Source of the DNA: Thozetella sp. PMI_491
Lineage: Eukaryota > Ascomycota > Sordariomycetes > Chaetosphaeriales > Chaetosphaeriaceae
Direction of reading: 5' to 3'
NCBI GenBank assembly: GCA_021432635.1
Contig: MU270033.1
Location: forward strand, 483,272 to 547,271
Length of the DNA stretch: 64,000 nt
Shown here: positions 1 through 9,832 of the stretch, in pieces
Position numbering within the stretch: the first letter of the stretch is position 1
Layout: every line of letters begins with the position of its first letter
Notes under the pieces: generated by a model
Told to the model about the DNA's origin: nothing
Database searches by the model: none
The model's input: the letters and a program-made list of their open reading frames with translations, nothing else
Program-made: the position numbers and the translations under genes

Positions 1-153
1 CACCTGGCTTCCGAATCCACGGAACGGATACTCTCTCAAATCACCACTGTTCAAAAGCCCCTGATTTCTTAATCCAAAGAACGGGATCTTCCAAATAGTG
101 TTCGTATGCTCGCCTAGCTCATCTGTGCTGCTTTTGAAAGCAACACTGATCAG
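1..153 (-). mobile_element. Possible internal start of an LTR retrotransposon running off the left edge
   Basis: This 153-bp stretch lies just inside the 3' edge of the minus-strand LTR at 154-381. Its base composition is normal, whereas DNA on the other side of that LTR is very AT-rich. The 5-bp flanks of the LTR (149-153 and 382-386) do not match, so it does not look like a solo LTR. The simplest reading is that this is the leader of a longer element continuing beyond position 1. No primer-binding site or gag/pol codons can be recognised in so short a piece. Confidence 0.35.
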
Positions 154-381
154 TGTTGGTTCAATACTGGGATCCCATTTATGGGGTAAAACAAAGGGCT
201 AAAACTGGTTCATACTGTTGGTCTGGTCTTCTCTGTGTCTGGTGGAAAGCAGTCTAGGAGCTCCAGAGAGCTCTTAAATAGCCTCCATCTTGATCACGTG
301 GTTGCTCCCCACGTGGCTCCCATGGAGCTTCCAGCTCCCATATCCACAGCGAGCGAGCGCTGCGAATTTACTGTTCCAACA
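154..381 (-). repeat. LTR, minus-strand copy
   Basis: Read on the minus strand the element begins TGTTGGAACAG and ends TTGAACCAACA, the TG...CA inverted ends of an LTR. It is the reverse complement of 957-1186 with about six base differences and one 2-bp indel over roughly 229 bp. It holds a TATTTAAG box and two CACGTG palindromes, as expected of an LTR promoter. No matching target-site duplication flanks it, so its partner LTR probably lies outside the window. Confidence 0.75.
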
Positions 382-956
382 ATACTAGTCTTTAATTAAG
401 TATAAATATATAATATATAGTATTTTTACTAGTAAGATTTATAGTATAAGCTCTAGCTTTAATATTAGCTATATACTTAATTATATACTTAGAACGATTT
501 ATAATTACCTATAGATAAAAGCTTTAGAGCTAGTAGTTTATATGGATTTATACTTACTATATTAATACTTGGTATAATTAAGAAGTATAGTGAAAAAGTG
601 CTTTATAATTAATCTTATAGCTTTAAGGTAGTCTTATAAAGCTTATAAGATTGTTAAAATTAGGTAGATAAATAGAAATAATAATCTAGCTAATACAATA
701 ACTAAAGAAGTACCTAATAGTATATTAGAAGTACTTATATTAATAAATAAAGCTTTATTTTGTATTAAAGGCTAGGTCTAACGCTTTTAAAAAAGAAGAA
801 AAGTTAGAAAAGAAAGTATAAAAAAAAGTATAAAGAAAATATAAGAGAGCAGTTAAAAAAGTAAGGGAAAGCATGTAAAGCATATAAGATTAATTTAAGG
901 GGATATATCCCCTAGTAACTAAAAAAAAGTAAAATACTACCCTAAATATTAAAAAT
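382..956. other. AT-rich, TpA-rich block between two inverted LTRs
   Basis: The segment is dominated by TA dinucleotides and homopolymer A/T runs and has stops in all frames. This is what RIP leaves in repeated DNA in ascomycetes. The flanking LTRs are almost undamaged, so this block is better seen as an old degraded insertion site than as the interior of an element bounded by those LTRs. Confidence 0.6.
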
Positions 957-1186
957 TGTTGGAACAGTAGATTCGCAGCGCTCGCTCGCTGTGGATATGG
1001 AAGCTGGAAGCTCCATGGGAGCCACGTGGGGAGCAACCACGTGATCAAGATGGAAGCTATTTAAGAGCTCTCTGGAGCTCCTAGACTGCTTTCCACCAGA
1101 TACACAGAGAAGACCAGACCAACAGTATGAACCAGTTTTAGCCCTTTGTTTTACCCCAGGAATGGGATCCTAGTATTGAACCAACA
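957..1186 (+). repeat. Solo LTR with 5-bp target-site duplication
   Basis: The sequence starts TGTTGGAACAG and ends TTGAACCAACA and is flanked on both sides by the same five bases AAAAT (952-956 and 1187-1191). It has a TATTTAAG box at 1058-1065 and two CACGTG palindromes upstream of it. A complete LTR with a perfect duplication and no interior is the product of LTR-LTR recombination. It is about 97 percent identical to the inverted copy at 154-381. Confidence 0.8.
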
Positions 1187-2292
1187 AAAATAAAATAATA
1201 ACGATTTTATAGGGGTAGGAATAATAATATACTAAGCTAGGTAAAAGCTTTTTAGCTAATAGTAACCCTTTCCTTCTCTGTTATAGCCTTTATAGTTACC
1301 TCCTCCTTTCTTTCCTTAGCTAAGTATAACAACCCCTTAACCATAGGGCATTAGTAATTACTCTCTTAAACACTAATTAGTTAATTAATAAAGTACTAAA
1401 GTATATAAATATATATATTACTTACTAAAGGGTTAGTATTAACTACAAGTATATATAAGAATTATTTAACAACAGCCTAGGCAATTACTAGACTATATAT
1501 ATAATTAGTATATCTAATCACAGTTTAAAAGCTTAAAAGATTATATATAGTAATATAAGAGTGCCTAAAGGTATAATAAAAGTAATAGTTACCACTATAG
1601 TTAGAATCCTTATAACAGCTATACCCACTATCCTTACCTATAAAGGTACTCTTTAAATAAGGTAGGTACTAGCTCTTATAAGCTAAGCTAGCTATACTCT
1701 AATTATATAAAGTATACCTAGTACTATAAGTAAAGCACTAACTACCCTTAGTAATAGCCTTTTTCTTCTTAACTATTATATTACTTATTAGTACTTATAA
1801 CTATATAATTAAAAGCTTATAAGTACTTATTATACTTAAGAGGCATAATAAATATTAGTTTATTATCTAGTAGTGCTTTATTAGTCTTAAAAATACTAAT
1901 AATTAATTAAGTAATCTTATTATTATTATTGCTATTACTATTACTATTATAGTTATTATTAAGGCTAAAAAGGAAAGGGGTAAAAATAATGTAACAAGCT
2001 GGTAAAATAGTCCCTTATATAATCGTAGAAGTAGCTGTGGCTGATTTAAGAGTGTTTTTCTATTATTCTTATAGTTATTATTTATTACTTATTATTCTTA
2101 TTGTTTTTATTATTCCCTATTTTTCTTATAAAGTAGTTGTTTTACTATTAAGAGCTTAAAAGAGTATATAAAGAGCTATATAATAAAATAGTGATTATAT
2201 AAGAGCTTAGTATGTTATTTTTAGAATAAAACGTTTTTAATAAGCTGTTTTAAGTGATCTAGTTAAGCGCTATAAAAAGAAAAGAGAGCCTG
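1187..2292. other. AT-rich, RIP-like degraded DNA
   Basis: About 1.1 kb of strongly AT-biased, TA-dinucleotide-rich sequence with no open frame of useful length. Nothing recognisable as a gene survives. The composition changes back to normal near 2290, at the edge of a second LTR-like segment. Confidence 0.6.
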
Positions 2293-2547
2293 TGTTAGAT
2301 CATGGGTTTATAGCGTTGCTTGATCTAATATAGAGGATCTAGAGCTTTGATGAGCTCTGATTGGACTACAGCCGATCTAGTGCGGAGAGTTACATGATTG
2401 GCTGAGGGCTATTTAGGGGCTCGTTCGAGTAGTTAACTTAGCTTATAGAGAACATATCTAGACATATACTAATATAGAGGATCTTTTACCCAGTTGTTTT
2501 ACGTTTGTTTGTTTTACAGTACTGAGATCTCGTAATACTAACCAACA
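2293..2547 (+). repeat. Possible LTR of a related family
   Basis: The segment starts TGTTAGATC and ends CTAACCAACA. It shares the order of landmarks seen in the 957-1186 LTR: a TATTTAGGGGCTC box, a GTTTTAC tract, then GAGATCT and a CCAACA end. No clear target-site duplication was found, so the borders are approximate. It lies about 260 bp upstream of the P450 start codon and could affect that promoter. Confidence 0.35.
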
Positions 2548-2808
2548 CACACCCAGTATCATTACTAGAATTGGCCATGAGATTATGTCCTGTACAAGCT
2601 TAATGCCTTATCACTATCATTCACATTGGATTCACCGGTCACGGACACGGATTCTGTTCCAAGTCTCAAGCTGCCTATAACTCAAGGCTTCTCCCGAACG
2701 TCGCAGTTAGTTAAGCATACGTGAGCTCATTCCGTAGCAAGCATTTTAATTTTTGGTTTCTTAAGGGTTTAGCACCTTGGTCCTCCATACTACTCCTAGA
2801 TTGGGCAC

Positions 2809-4969
2809 ATGGCAATGTTTGATTTACTTGCGGCGACTGTCGTCACACAGCGTGCCTTAGCCCTGAGCGCAGCACTTCTCATTATTGGCACCCTTTTACT
2901 CATCAACAAACTGCAGCGAACTACTTGCAATCATCCTCCAGGCCCCTCCGGTCTACCAATCCTGGGAAATGCCTTTCAGATATCGAGATTTCCATGGCTG
3001 CAGTTCACGCTATGGAAGGAGGAATACGGTTAGCAGAACTAGGAGCTTATATCGATGCATCGTAATAGGAACACATCTGATCCTGACTCTCATATAGGCC
3101 CAGTAGTGTATCTTAACGCTCTTGGTCGTCCAATCATAGTACTAAATACTCTCGAGGCCGCAATCGAGCTCCTCGATCGCCAAGCCGTGTCAACCTCAGA
3201 CCGGCCCCGGTTTCCGCTTGCGAACAGAATGACAGGAGGGCAGTTCTTGCCATTCATTAATAGCCATACACATATGTAAGCTCTACATATTTCTTTCATT
3301 TCTTCCTCTCCCTCTTGTCTCTCTCTTCCTCTCCGATTAGTGCTCGCGGTTAACAATCTCTTAGCTGGCGCCACACCCGTAGAGCGTATCAAGAAGGTTT
3401 CCGGGCAACGAAAATCGCAGAGCTTGAACCTGATATTTGTCGAGAATCGGCCGTGCTCTGCACTGGGATGCTTACCAAATCTCTCTTGAGTGACCCCTAC
3501 GGCTGCTTCCAACGTTATGTCGCCTCGACCGGTTTGTCAGTTGTATACGGCCAGTCCAGTCCGTCCCATACATCAATAAATCCTGTATGGGTGATGCTGA
3601 GTCACTCTATCACAAGAATGACGCAAGCCGCTATGTCCAGCACTCATCTGGTAGAAATTTTCCCCTGGATGGACCGTATTCCATCTAGGTGCGTTCCGAA
3701 GCCAACCCAAGCCGCGGTTGTCATGCATATCGCGCGAAACTCAGGTTTAATAGTATCGTAGGTTTTCAACGTGGAAAAGAAAAGCCGAGAAGATTTTTCT
3801 TGCCGACTCAGCTCTGGTCGAGGATTTATTAGGGAAGAGAAGAAACTCTGCTGTGCGTCTGATCCCTTCCTTGTGCCCTTTCGTTAATCCTTAGCAAGAG
3901 ATCCTCGAGCAAGCTAACCTCACATCTAAACACAAGGTCAGTGGATCTTCAGATCGCGTGGCTGACGCCATTCTTGCAGCTATGGAGAAGGGAACCTTGT
4001 CGGATAAAGAAGGTTCTTGGGCTGCCTTCTCTCTCTAGTCCGTCTCGATCTTTTGATTTTCCAGTTTCCCGTCCAGGCTAACCCTGTCTACATAGCGCCG
4101 GAATGCAGACCACAGCAGGCGTCCTCAACTGGGCCTTGTTTGCCTTGGTCCTGCATCCCGATATTCAGCGCCAGGCACAGGAGGAGCTAGACCAAGTAGT
4201 GGGACATGATCGATTGCCAAGGTTTAGTGATTTCGACAGCCTACCGTATATTCAAGCATTGGTATGGATAAATGATCGACTTATATGTACTACACAGTTG
4301 ATTAACCGACGCGGCAGGTGAGAGAGGTTCTCCGTTGGCGACCAGTTGTCCCGCTCGGGCTCCCACATTCGACGTCAAGCGTAAGATGAGCCCTGTTTTA
4401 GTGGCAAACTTTGAATGAAAGACTCTTTGAGCAGCATTTCACTAAAGCGAAGCGCACTAGGATCTCCAGTATTGTGGGTACTTAATACCGAAAGACACGA
4501 CACTGCTGCCGAATATCTGGGCCATCAATCGCGACACTAGTATATACGGCCCTGATGCAACAGAATTCAGACCAAGCAGACATCTAGACCCTGAAACTGG
4601 AAGACTGAGGGCTGCCGTTGCCGGAGTAAAAGAGGAGGGCCATGTCTCCTTCGGCTTTGGCCGACGGGTCTGCCCCGGGCGCGGCTTTGGCAACAAATTA
4701 CTGTTTATAAGCCTTGCTACGATGCTCTGGGCATTGAAAATAGAGCGTGAGACAGGTCTAGACGGGGAGCCTCTACCTCTGGACGTCGATGGATGCATTG
4801 ACGATGGGGTTGTGGTGTGAGTGGTCATATTGAGGCTACGCCGATATACCGCGCTCATCTGACTGCTAATTGAACGACTTATAGGCGCCCCCGGCCGTTT
4901 AAGTGCATCATACACCCTCGGTTTCCAGACGCCATTCACGTTCTGCAGATGGCTATGGAATATTTATAA
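2809..4969 (+). CDS. Cytochrome P450 monooxygenase, nine exons
   Basis: A microsomal haem-thiolate monooxygenase of about 541 residues. Exons: 2809-3028, 3098-3275, 3365-3688, 3762-3852, 3895-4037, 4096-4261, 4318-4380, 4461-4816, 4885-4969; all junctions keep frame. An N-terminal membrane anchor (about residues 15-32) is followed by the proline hinge PPGPSGLP. The I-helix has AGMQTT (320-325), the K-helix has ExxR in REVLRWRP (377-380), and the haem loop FGFGRRVCPG carries Cys466. All family landmarks are present, so the gene appears intact despite its retroelement neighbours. The substrate cannot be told and I do not assign a CYP family. One intron (3853-3894) is only 42 nt. No partner biosynthetic gene is adjacent; the RiPP locus lies 11 kb away. 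Confidence 0.85.
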
Positions 4970-5542
4970 TCGACTTTGGCTGTTGACACCCCGATCTGGC
5001 GGCCGCGGCTCAACAACATGCGGCGCTTGCGCCTCTTATGGGCAGATGCGCTCGATACCCTCGCAGGCAAGCCAAATGAACACTGCTCGATTCCAGTGGA
5101 GAAGCGATGGCACGACGAACCTATGCCTAGCTTCATGAACAACGCCACCTCAGAGGACGCGGATCCCTTGGACAGCACCCTGGCGAAGCCCTATGTCGAC
5201 GCTTGAGTCGATGATTTGGACTGCCTAAACTCGGCGACGCTCAGGTCAGCCGTCGCTGGCACCAAGTACAAAGCTAGGGACTCATGGAGAGACCACGATG
5301 AGAAAGATTTCCGTACCTGAGCATCATGAACCTCGACACTAATGGCAGCTGGTTGAATGATGCCGAGCGCAAGGCGTTGAACGCCAGCATTCTAAACAAT
5401 CCGGAAATGGGGAATAGTGATATGAAATCAATAAGGAGACGAAGGTTGGATATGTTTAAAACGATAAATAGAATTCTTAATCCCGCTCCAAATACATCCC
5501 ATCAACGCTAATAGCTAGCTAACTACATCTTCTTAACCTAAC
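4970..5542. other. Intergenic, with two short unassigned open frames
   Basis: Between the P450 stop and the HET-gene stop. Plus-strand frames at 4976-5206 (76 codons) and 5326-5511 (61 codons) have no recognisable domain. The second has a charged stretch faintly like the loop of allantoate-type MFS permeases, but this is too short to call. Confidence 0.3.
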
Positions 5543-7980
5543 TTAGACCAGTTCAACTTCTCTACACATGACTCCATCAAAGATTCGTCCGCCATTCAGT
5601 GCCCCTAAGAGCATGAAGACACCTACTCTATAAGACTTTTCTGGAAAGGGACTTTCATGAATCACAATTCCCCAGCAATTCCTATAGTGCTCTTTATCCA
5701 AGCAGTACCGACACTCCGCAGCTTCAACTAGATCTTTGCCCCAGTCTAGTTGTTTGAAATGCAACTCGAACTGCTTCTCATCTTGGGGGTCGCGTTCGCC
5801 GTACCAAGGAGCCCTGCTGGTACTCTGGCAGCAAGTCGCGGTCAGAAGAAATTTTAAGCTTTCAAAACGCTGGATTGTCCGTTCAGGTACGCTCCAGTCC
5901 AGATATACGTAACCTGTGCGGTCGGAGAGATAGCCGAACGGGGGTCGGTCATCCTTTCTGGGCCGCAGCAGAATGTCAGATGGAATCGGCACGACCTTTG
6001 CGAGCAGCGTGATGGATGCCTCATTGACTCTCCCGAACGCGCTACCCCCTTCAGTCACTATGTGGTGGCGCACCAGCGATGCCATAGCCTGCATGTGATT
6101 CGGGCGTGTGTACCTTGCGCCATATCCCTCGTAACCAGGCCCTAGCTCGCGCAAGAAATCTTGGAACGCATTACTTTCCGTCATATCAAGCTTCAACGAC
6201 ATTGGTGCGCAATGCTCAAGGTAATGTTTCTGGGAGGCCCAGCTCCAAGATGGAGCGATGAATGTGGATTTGGGCTGGCTTCTGGTCTCCAGAGTAGATT
6301 TCAAATTGCCAGGGGGCGGGTCTGTTATCTTCCATAGAAGATCGAGGTGGATATTCGACCTCCAGAGGCCCGCTAAATAAGTGTCGCCCAGGACACGCGA
6401 ACATGATTTGGCGAATCCGGCGATGGAGGGAAACAGATCGGTGGCGTTGGTCAACGAGCGGCTGTGGATATCCTGAATGACCAAACTCCAAACCTCCCGA
6501 ACTTTTAAACGGTCTTCCTCGGAAGGGCTTTCTGAGTGGCCAATTTCCATGACCTCGCGCCACCACGTCTCGTCTCCATTGTTCTTTCCGAAGACAGATT
6601 TGTAAAGGCGAGTGTTCACAAAGCTGTCTTCAGATAGCTGTCTATTGCAGGCCCTGCATGAGAAATGCAGCCTATGTCTTCCAAAATAGAGCATTCTCTG
6701 GGAGAATTCCTCTTCTTGGAGGGTCCAGCCTCGTCTAGCCCACGATGACAGGCACTTGTCGAGTTCAAACGCCGCGGGGAGCACCGCTTCGCCGTGCAGG
6801 TGATCATCGGCCTCGGCATCATTGAAGCTTTCGTGCAGTGTATAGTGTCCTCGGATCGTGATACGCTTTGCAGATTGAAAGGCAAGGCAAACTCCAGCTT
6901 CTCGTGGTTCCAGAAACCCTTGAAGGCATGAGCTTGAGGCAAGGGGGCATATCGTCAGTCGCGAATAGAAGTAAACTGAAGCCATCATTTCGCTCTCGCG
7001 GCTCCAGTCATCGATGTCTCCTTGTAGAATGCACAGAGCATCTATCCAGATGTATTCGATGCCTAGTGTCCGGCAGACAGTAACTGCATCGCGAATCAGA
7101 GGTGTCATGCGTTCGATATCGATGTGTTTGCAGTGCGACTCAAGGGTGGATCTTGTCGTCTTGAGTTGCCTGTCAGCATCTTCTTTAGGGCCCCAACAGT
7201 AGCTCAAGCAAGCGTAGTCAAGGTTCACCGTGGCATCCTCTGCCAGGGCGTCTGCCGTAATGACCAGCCTGGCTTCGGCGCCATCATTGGCTCCCACGTG
7301 GAGAAGTCTTGTCGGTATGAAGGATCCCAGTGGCCGCTCATCTCGATCATTGCAGTGGTCAATGAGTCGCTGCATCCATTGGACGTTTTTCCGGTGAAGA
7401 AGATGAGTCCTAAATGAGCCGCTAATGTTCAGCCATTTGCAAAGCCTATCTATAGCAACATCAGCAGTCGCACAAATGAGGGGGGGTGTTATAACTGCGC
7501 AGAGAACCGACCCTTATCGCCAGACATGGAGAACACAACGAAAGCGAGCTCGTATTCTTGTTCATCCAAGACTTGACACTGGAAGCAAGTGAGATCAAGG
7601 TCCTGCTCATCCTCGATCTCGGAGTCGGAGTGATCGCTGGTTGGCCGGTAAATGTAAGAACCTCGGATGATGACAGGTCCCTGATGGGGTATTTTGCGAC
7701 GAAGGAGAGCCTCTCGCAACATCTTGCACCACTCGCATCCGGCTTGCGACGAAGCATTGAGGGAGGGATAGTCATTGGCGGTGTCGTGCCATTCTATCTG
7801 ACTCGGAAAGCTCTCATCTTCGCTGAGGCCGCTACCCGTTGATGCAGATGTGTGGCTGGGGGTTTCATCGCCAGAATCTTCACCCCAATAGGTGTCACTC
7901 AAGACCAAATTCTTTGCACATCGTTCGCAGAGATCGGCTGTACCCGCTCGACCCGATACAATGCACGCCGAGGACAACAT
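5543..7980 (-). CDS. HET-domain (heterokaryon incompatibility) protein
   Basis: A cytosolic HET-domain protein of about 791 residues. Coding runs 7980-7512, then 7449-5543, across a 62-nt intron (7450-7511). The start is the first in-frame ATG. The N-terminal part has the cysteine pairs often found before HET domains (LCERC, then CEWCKMLREAL). The domain begins near residue 235 with YACLSYCWG, continues with a conserved RDAVTVCRTLG stretch and YIWIDALCILQ, and ends about residue 385. HET domains trigger cell death on recognition of non-self in fungal fusions and probably other stresses; the partner here is unknown. The C-terminal 400 residues have no domain I recognise. The neighbouring CHAT gene is another family linked to regulated death, but nothing in the sequence ties them together. 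Confidence 0.85.
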
Positions 7981-9832
7981 TGCGTGAAAAAGTGCTTGCC
8001 TCAATCGCGTCTCAAACCCGGAATCAAAACTCGAATACAAACTACAAACTCGAATCTGCAGCTCGAGTGTGCAGCTGCGCACTTACTCGGGGGAGAGGTG
8101 GAGAGACAAGCCATAGAGCACCAGGCAGACCCGTTTTCAGACTGCTGACACGTGATTTAAGGCACCAATGTCCAGAAGCGCGCGTTGGTTGGGGAGTGGA
8201 GGTCTTCGGTAAATCCTATAGCGCCTGGCGCAACTCGAAGTTCGCTGGGGAACATATCCGCGGGGCATCAGAAGGCTGTCCCTACCAAGGTCGCCTTAAA
8301 AGCTGTATGGCAGTCTTACTATAGGGCAGAGGCTGTTTCAGGATTCAGCCTCACTGACGATAAAAAGCACTGAGGGCTGCTTGTAGGATAAGGAACGTTC
8401 CAGGCAGGAAGACAGGTAAAACCAGTACCGCCGTGGCCCTGAATGAGCCACTGCGGGCGATATGTAGCGGTCAGCCGCGGATACATCCAATATTCCGCCG
8501 GAATATGCTTCCAATACGCCATCGGAATACGCTTAAGATCGGGCAATCCAGCACCCAAAAACATCGGAGACACCGATTCGCAAGACACAGTATAAGTACA
8601 CACTAATCACCACTACCACCAGTATCGCCGCATCCATCGGGGGCCCCGTCCGCTTCTCCACTATCTCAACTATCAGGAATACTATCACCGCAATAGCTGC
8701 GGCCGTCGCTCGAACTGGGTGCGTGTGCAAAGCTGCCGCTCAGACTAGATCTAGACGTGTGTGTACAGCCGTCTCTCGAAGTCCTTATACTGCCATCGTT
8801 AAATCTGGGAAAGGTCGCTATGCTGAGATGACTCTGGGTTCTTCTTCTTCGCCAATAGAAGCTCGCATCGTCGGCATCTGTAAAAGAGCTGTAGAAACAG
8901 CCCATGTCAGATGCTTTGGGTAGAATGCAGATAAGCTGGCTTCTGAGGGTGTTGCTCCTAAACTAAAGAGAAGATTGATAAATCAGCCGAGACACGCGCC
9001 ATCGTATCAAGAAGAACGAGTCCGTGATAAATAAGCATGAGCTTTGACTCTGCCCGGTATTGTTGATACTCAGCTACAGATAAGTCACTTGAGGCGCAGA
9101 CCGTATATCTCCCTCGTTCGGTATAATCATGATTATTAAGCGCCTACTTCTTCGGCTGAAAAAGGGCTGCAATTTCCAATAGCTTCGACGCCTGCGGCTA
9201 TCCAATTGGCGCCTGTTTCGAATTCAGACGTAATCTCTAGGGCTAACGTCTAATCAATGACCTCTAGTAGGGGCAGGCATTGCCGTCAAGCTTCGATGAA
9301 GTCGCAGTGGGTATCACAGAGTAGCCACAACGTATTTTCTACCATGTTTGGCTTAGATTTGAGTCCGATTTGGACGCATACAATCGCTGCCGTGCTTCTC
9401 CTCTGACATGAGCGAGCGAGCGATCGTTCTCATCCCACAGGACACATTGCTCAGCCTACGAGAGCGTGTCGAGAACGCCAGAATCCTTCATCACAAGAGA
9501 AACACTAAAACGAGGTGACACGGACTGGTATAGCGGGGGGCGAAGAGACCCCAACACGACTAGTACCGGGATCGAACGTTCTGCAGGATATACAGGAAAA
9601 GATTTCTAGCACTACCAAACTTTTGGAAGAGTGGAAGCCAATGGACCATCAAGTCTAGTCTGGCTAGAGAGTTCCTTCCGTCCTAGGGGTAGATCAACTC
9701 TTGCTTCGCACCGCGCTAGTATCGTAAGGTCTATAATTTTCACGGAGAGATAAAACCTTTATGTATCGAGTTCTAACTACGGGAAACGTATAAATCTAAC
9801 GAAAGTCTCACGCCACTTAGTACTTACCGGCT
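7981..9832. other. Intergenic region without a supported gene
   Basis: About 1.85 kb. On the minus strand around 8533-8730 there is a 65-codon frame with two hydrophobic stretches but no ATG. Another minus frame (8666-8905) starts MGCF. Neither has family support and they overlap in different frames. The rest shows no coding pattern. Confidence 0.4.
8487..8534. repeat. Two imperfect 24-bp direct repeats with inner palindrome
   Basis: Two copies sharing the pattern CCAATA...GGAATA(T/C)GCTT lie side by side (8487-8510 and 8511-8534). The first contains a perfect 7-bp inverted repeat, ATATTCC-GCC-GGAATAT. It could be a binding site or chance; function unknown. Confidence 0.4.

Noticed and set aside
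154-1186. A single MITE or DNA transposon with 230-bp terminal inverted repeats
   Set aside because: Each arm alone has TG...CA ends and a promoter-like box, and the right arm alone has a 5-bp duplication, which fits LTRs better.
2809-4969. P450 as a degenerate pseudogene
   Set aside because: Separate short frames gave that look, but nine exons join in phase with every signature motif intact.
2809-4969. P450 as part of the RiPP cluster
   Set aside because: It is over 11 kb away with HET and CHAT genes between; no evidence of co-regulation.
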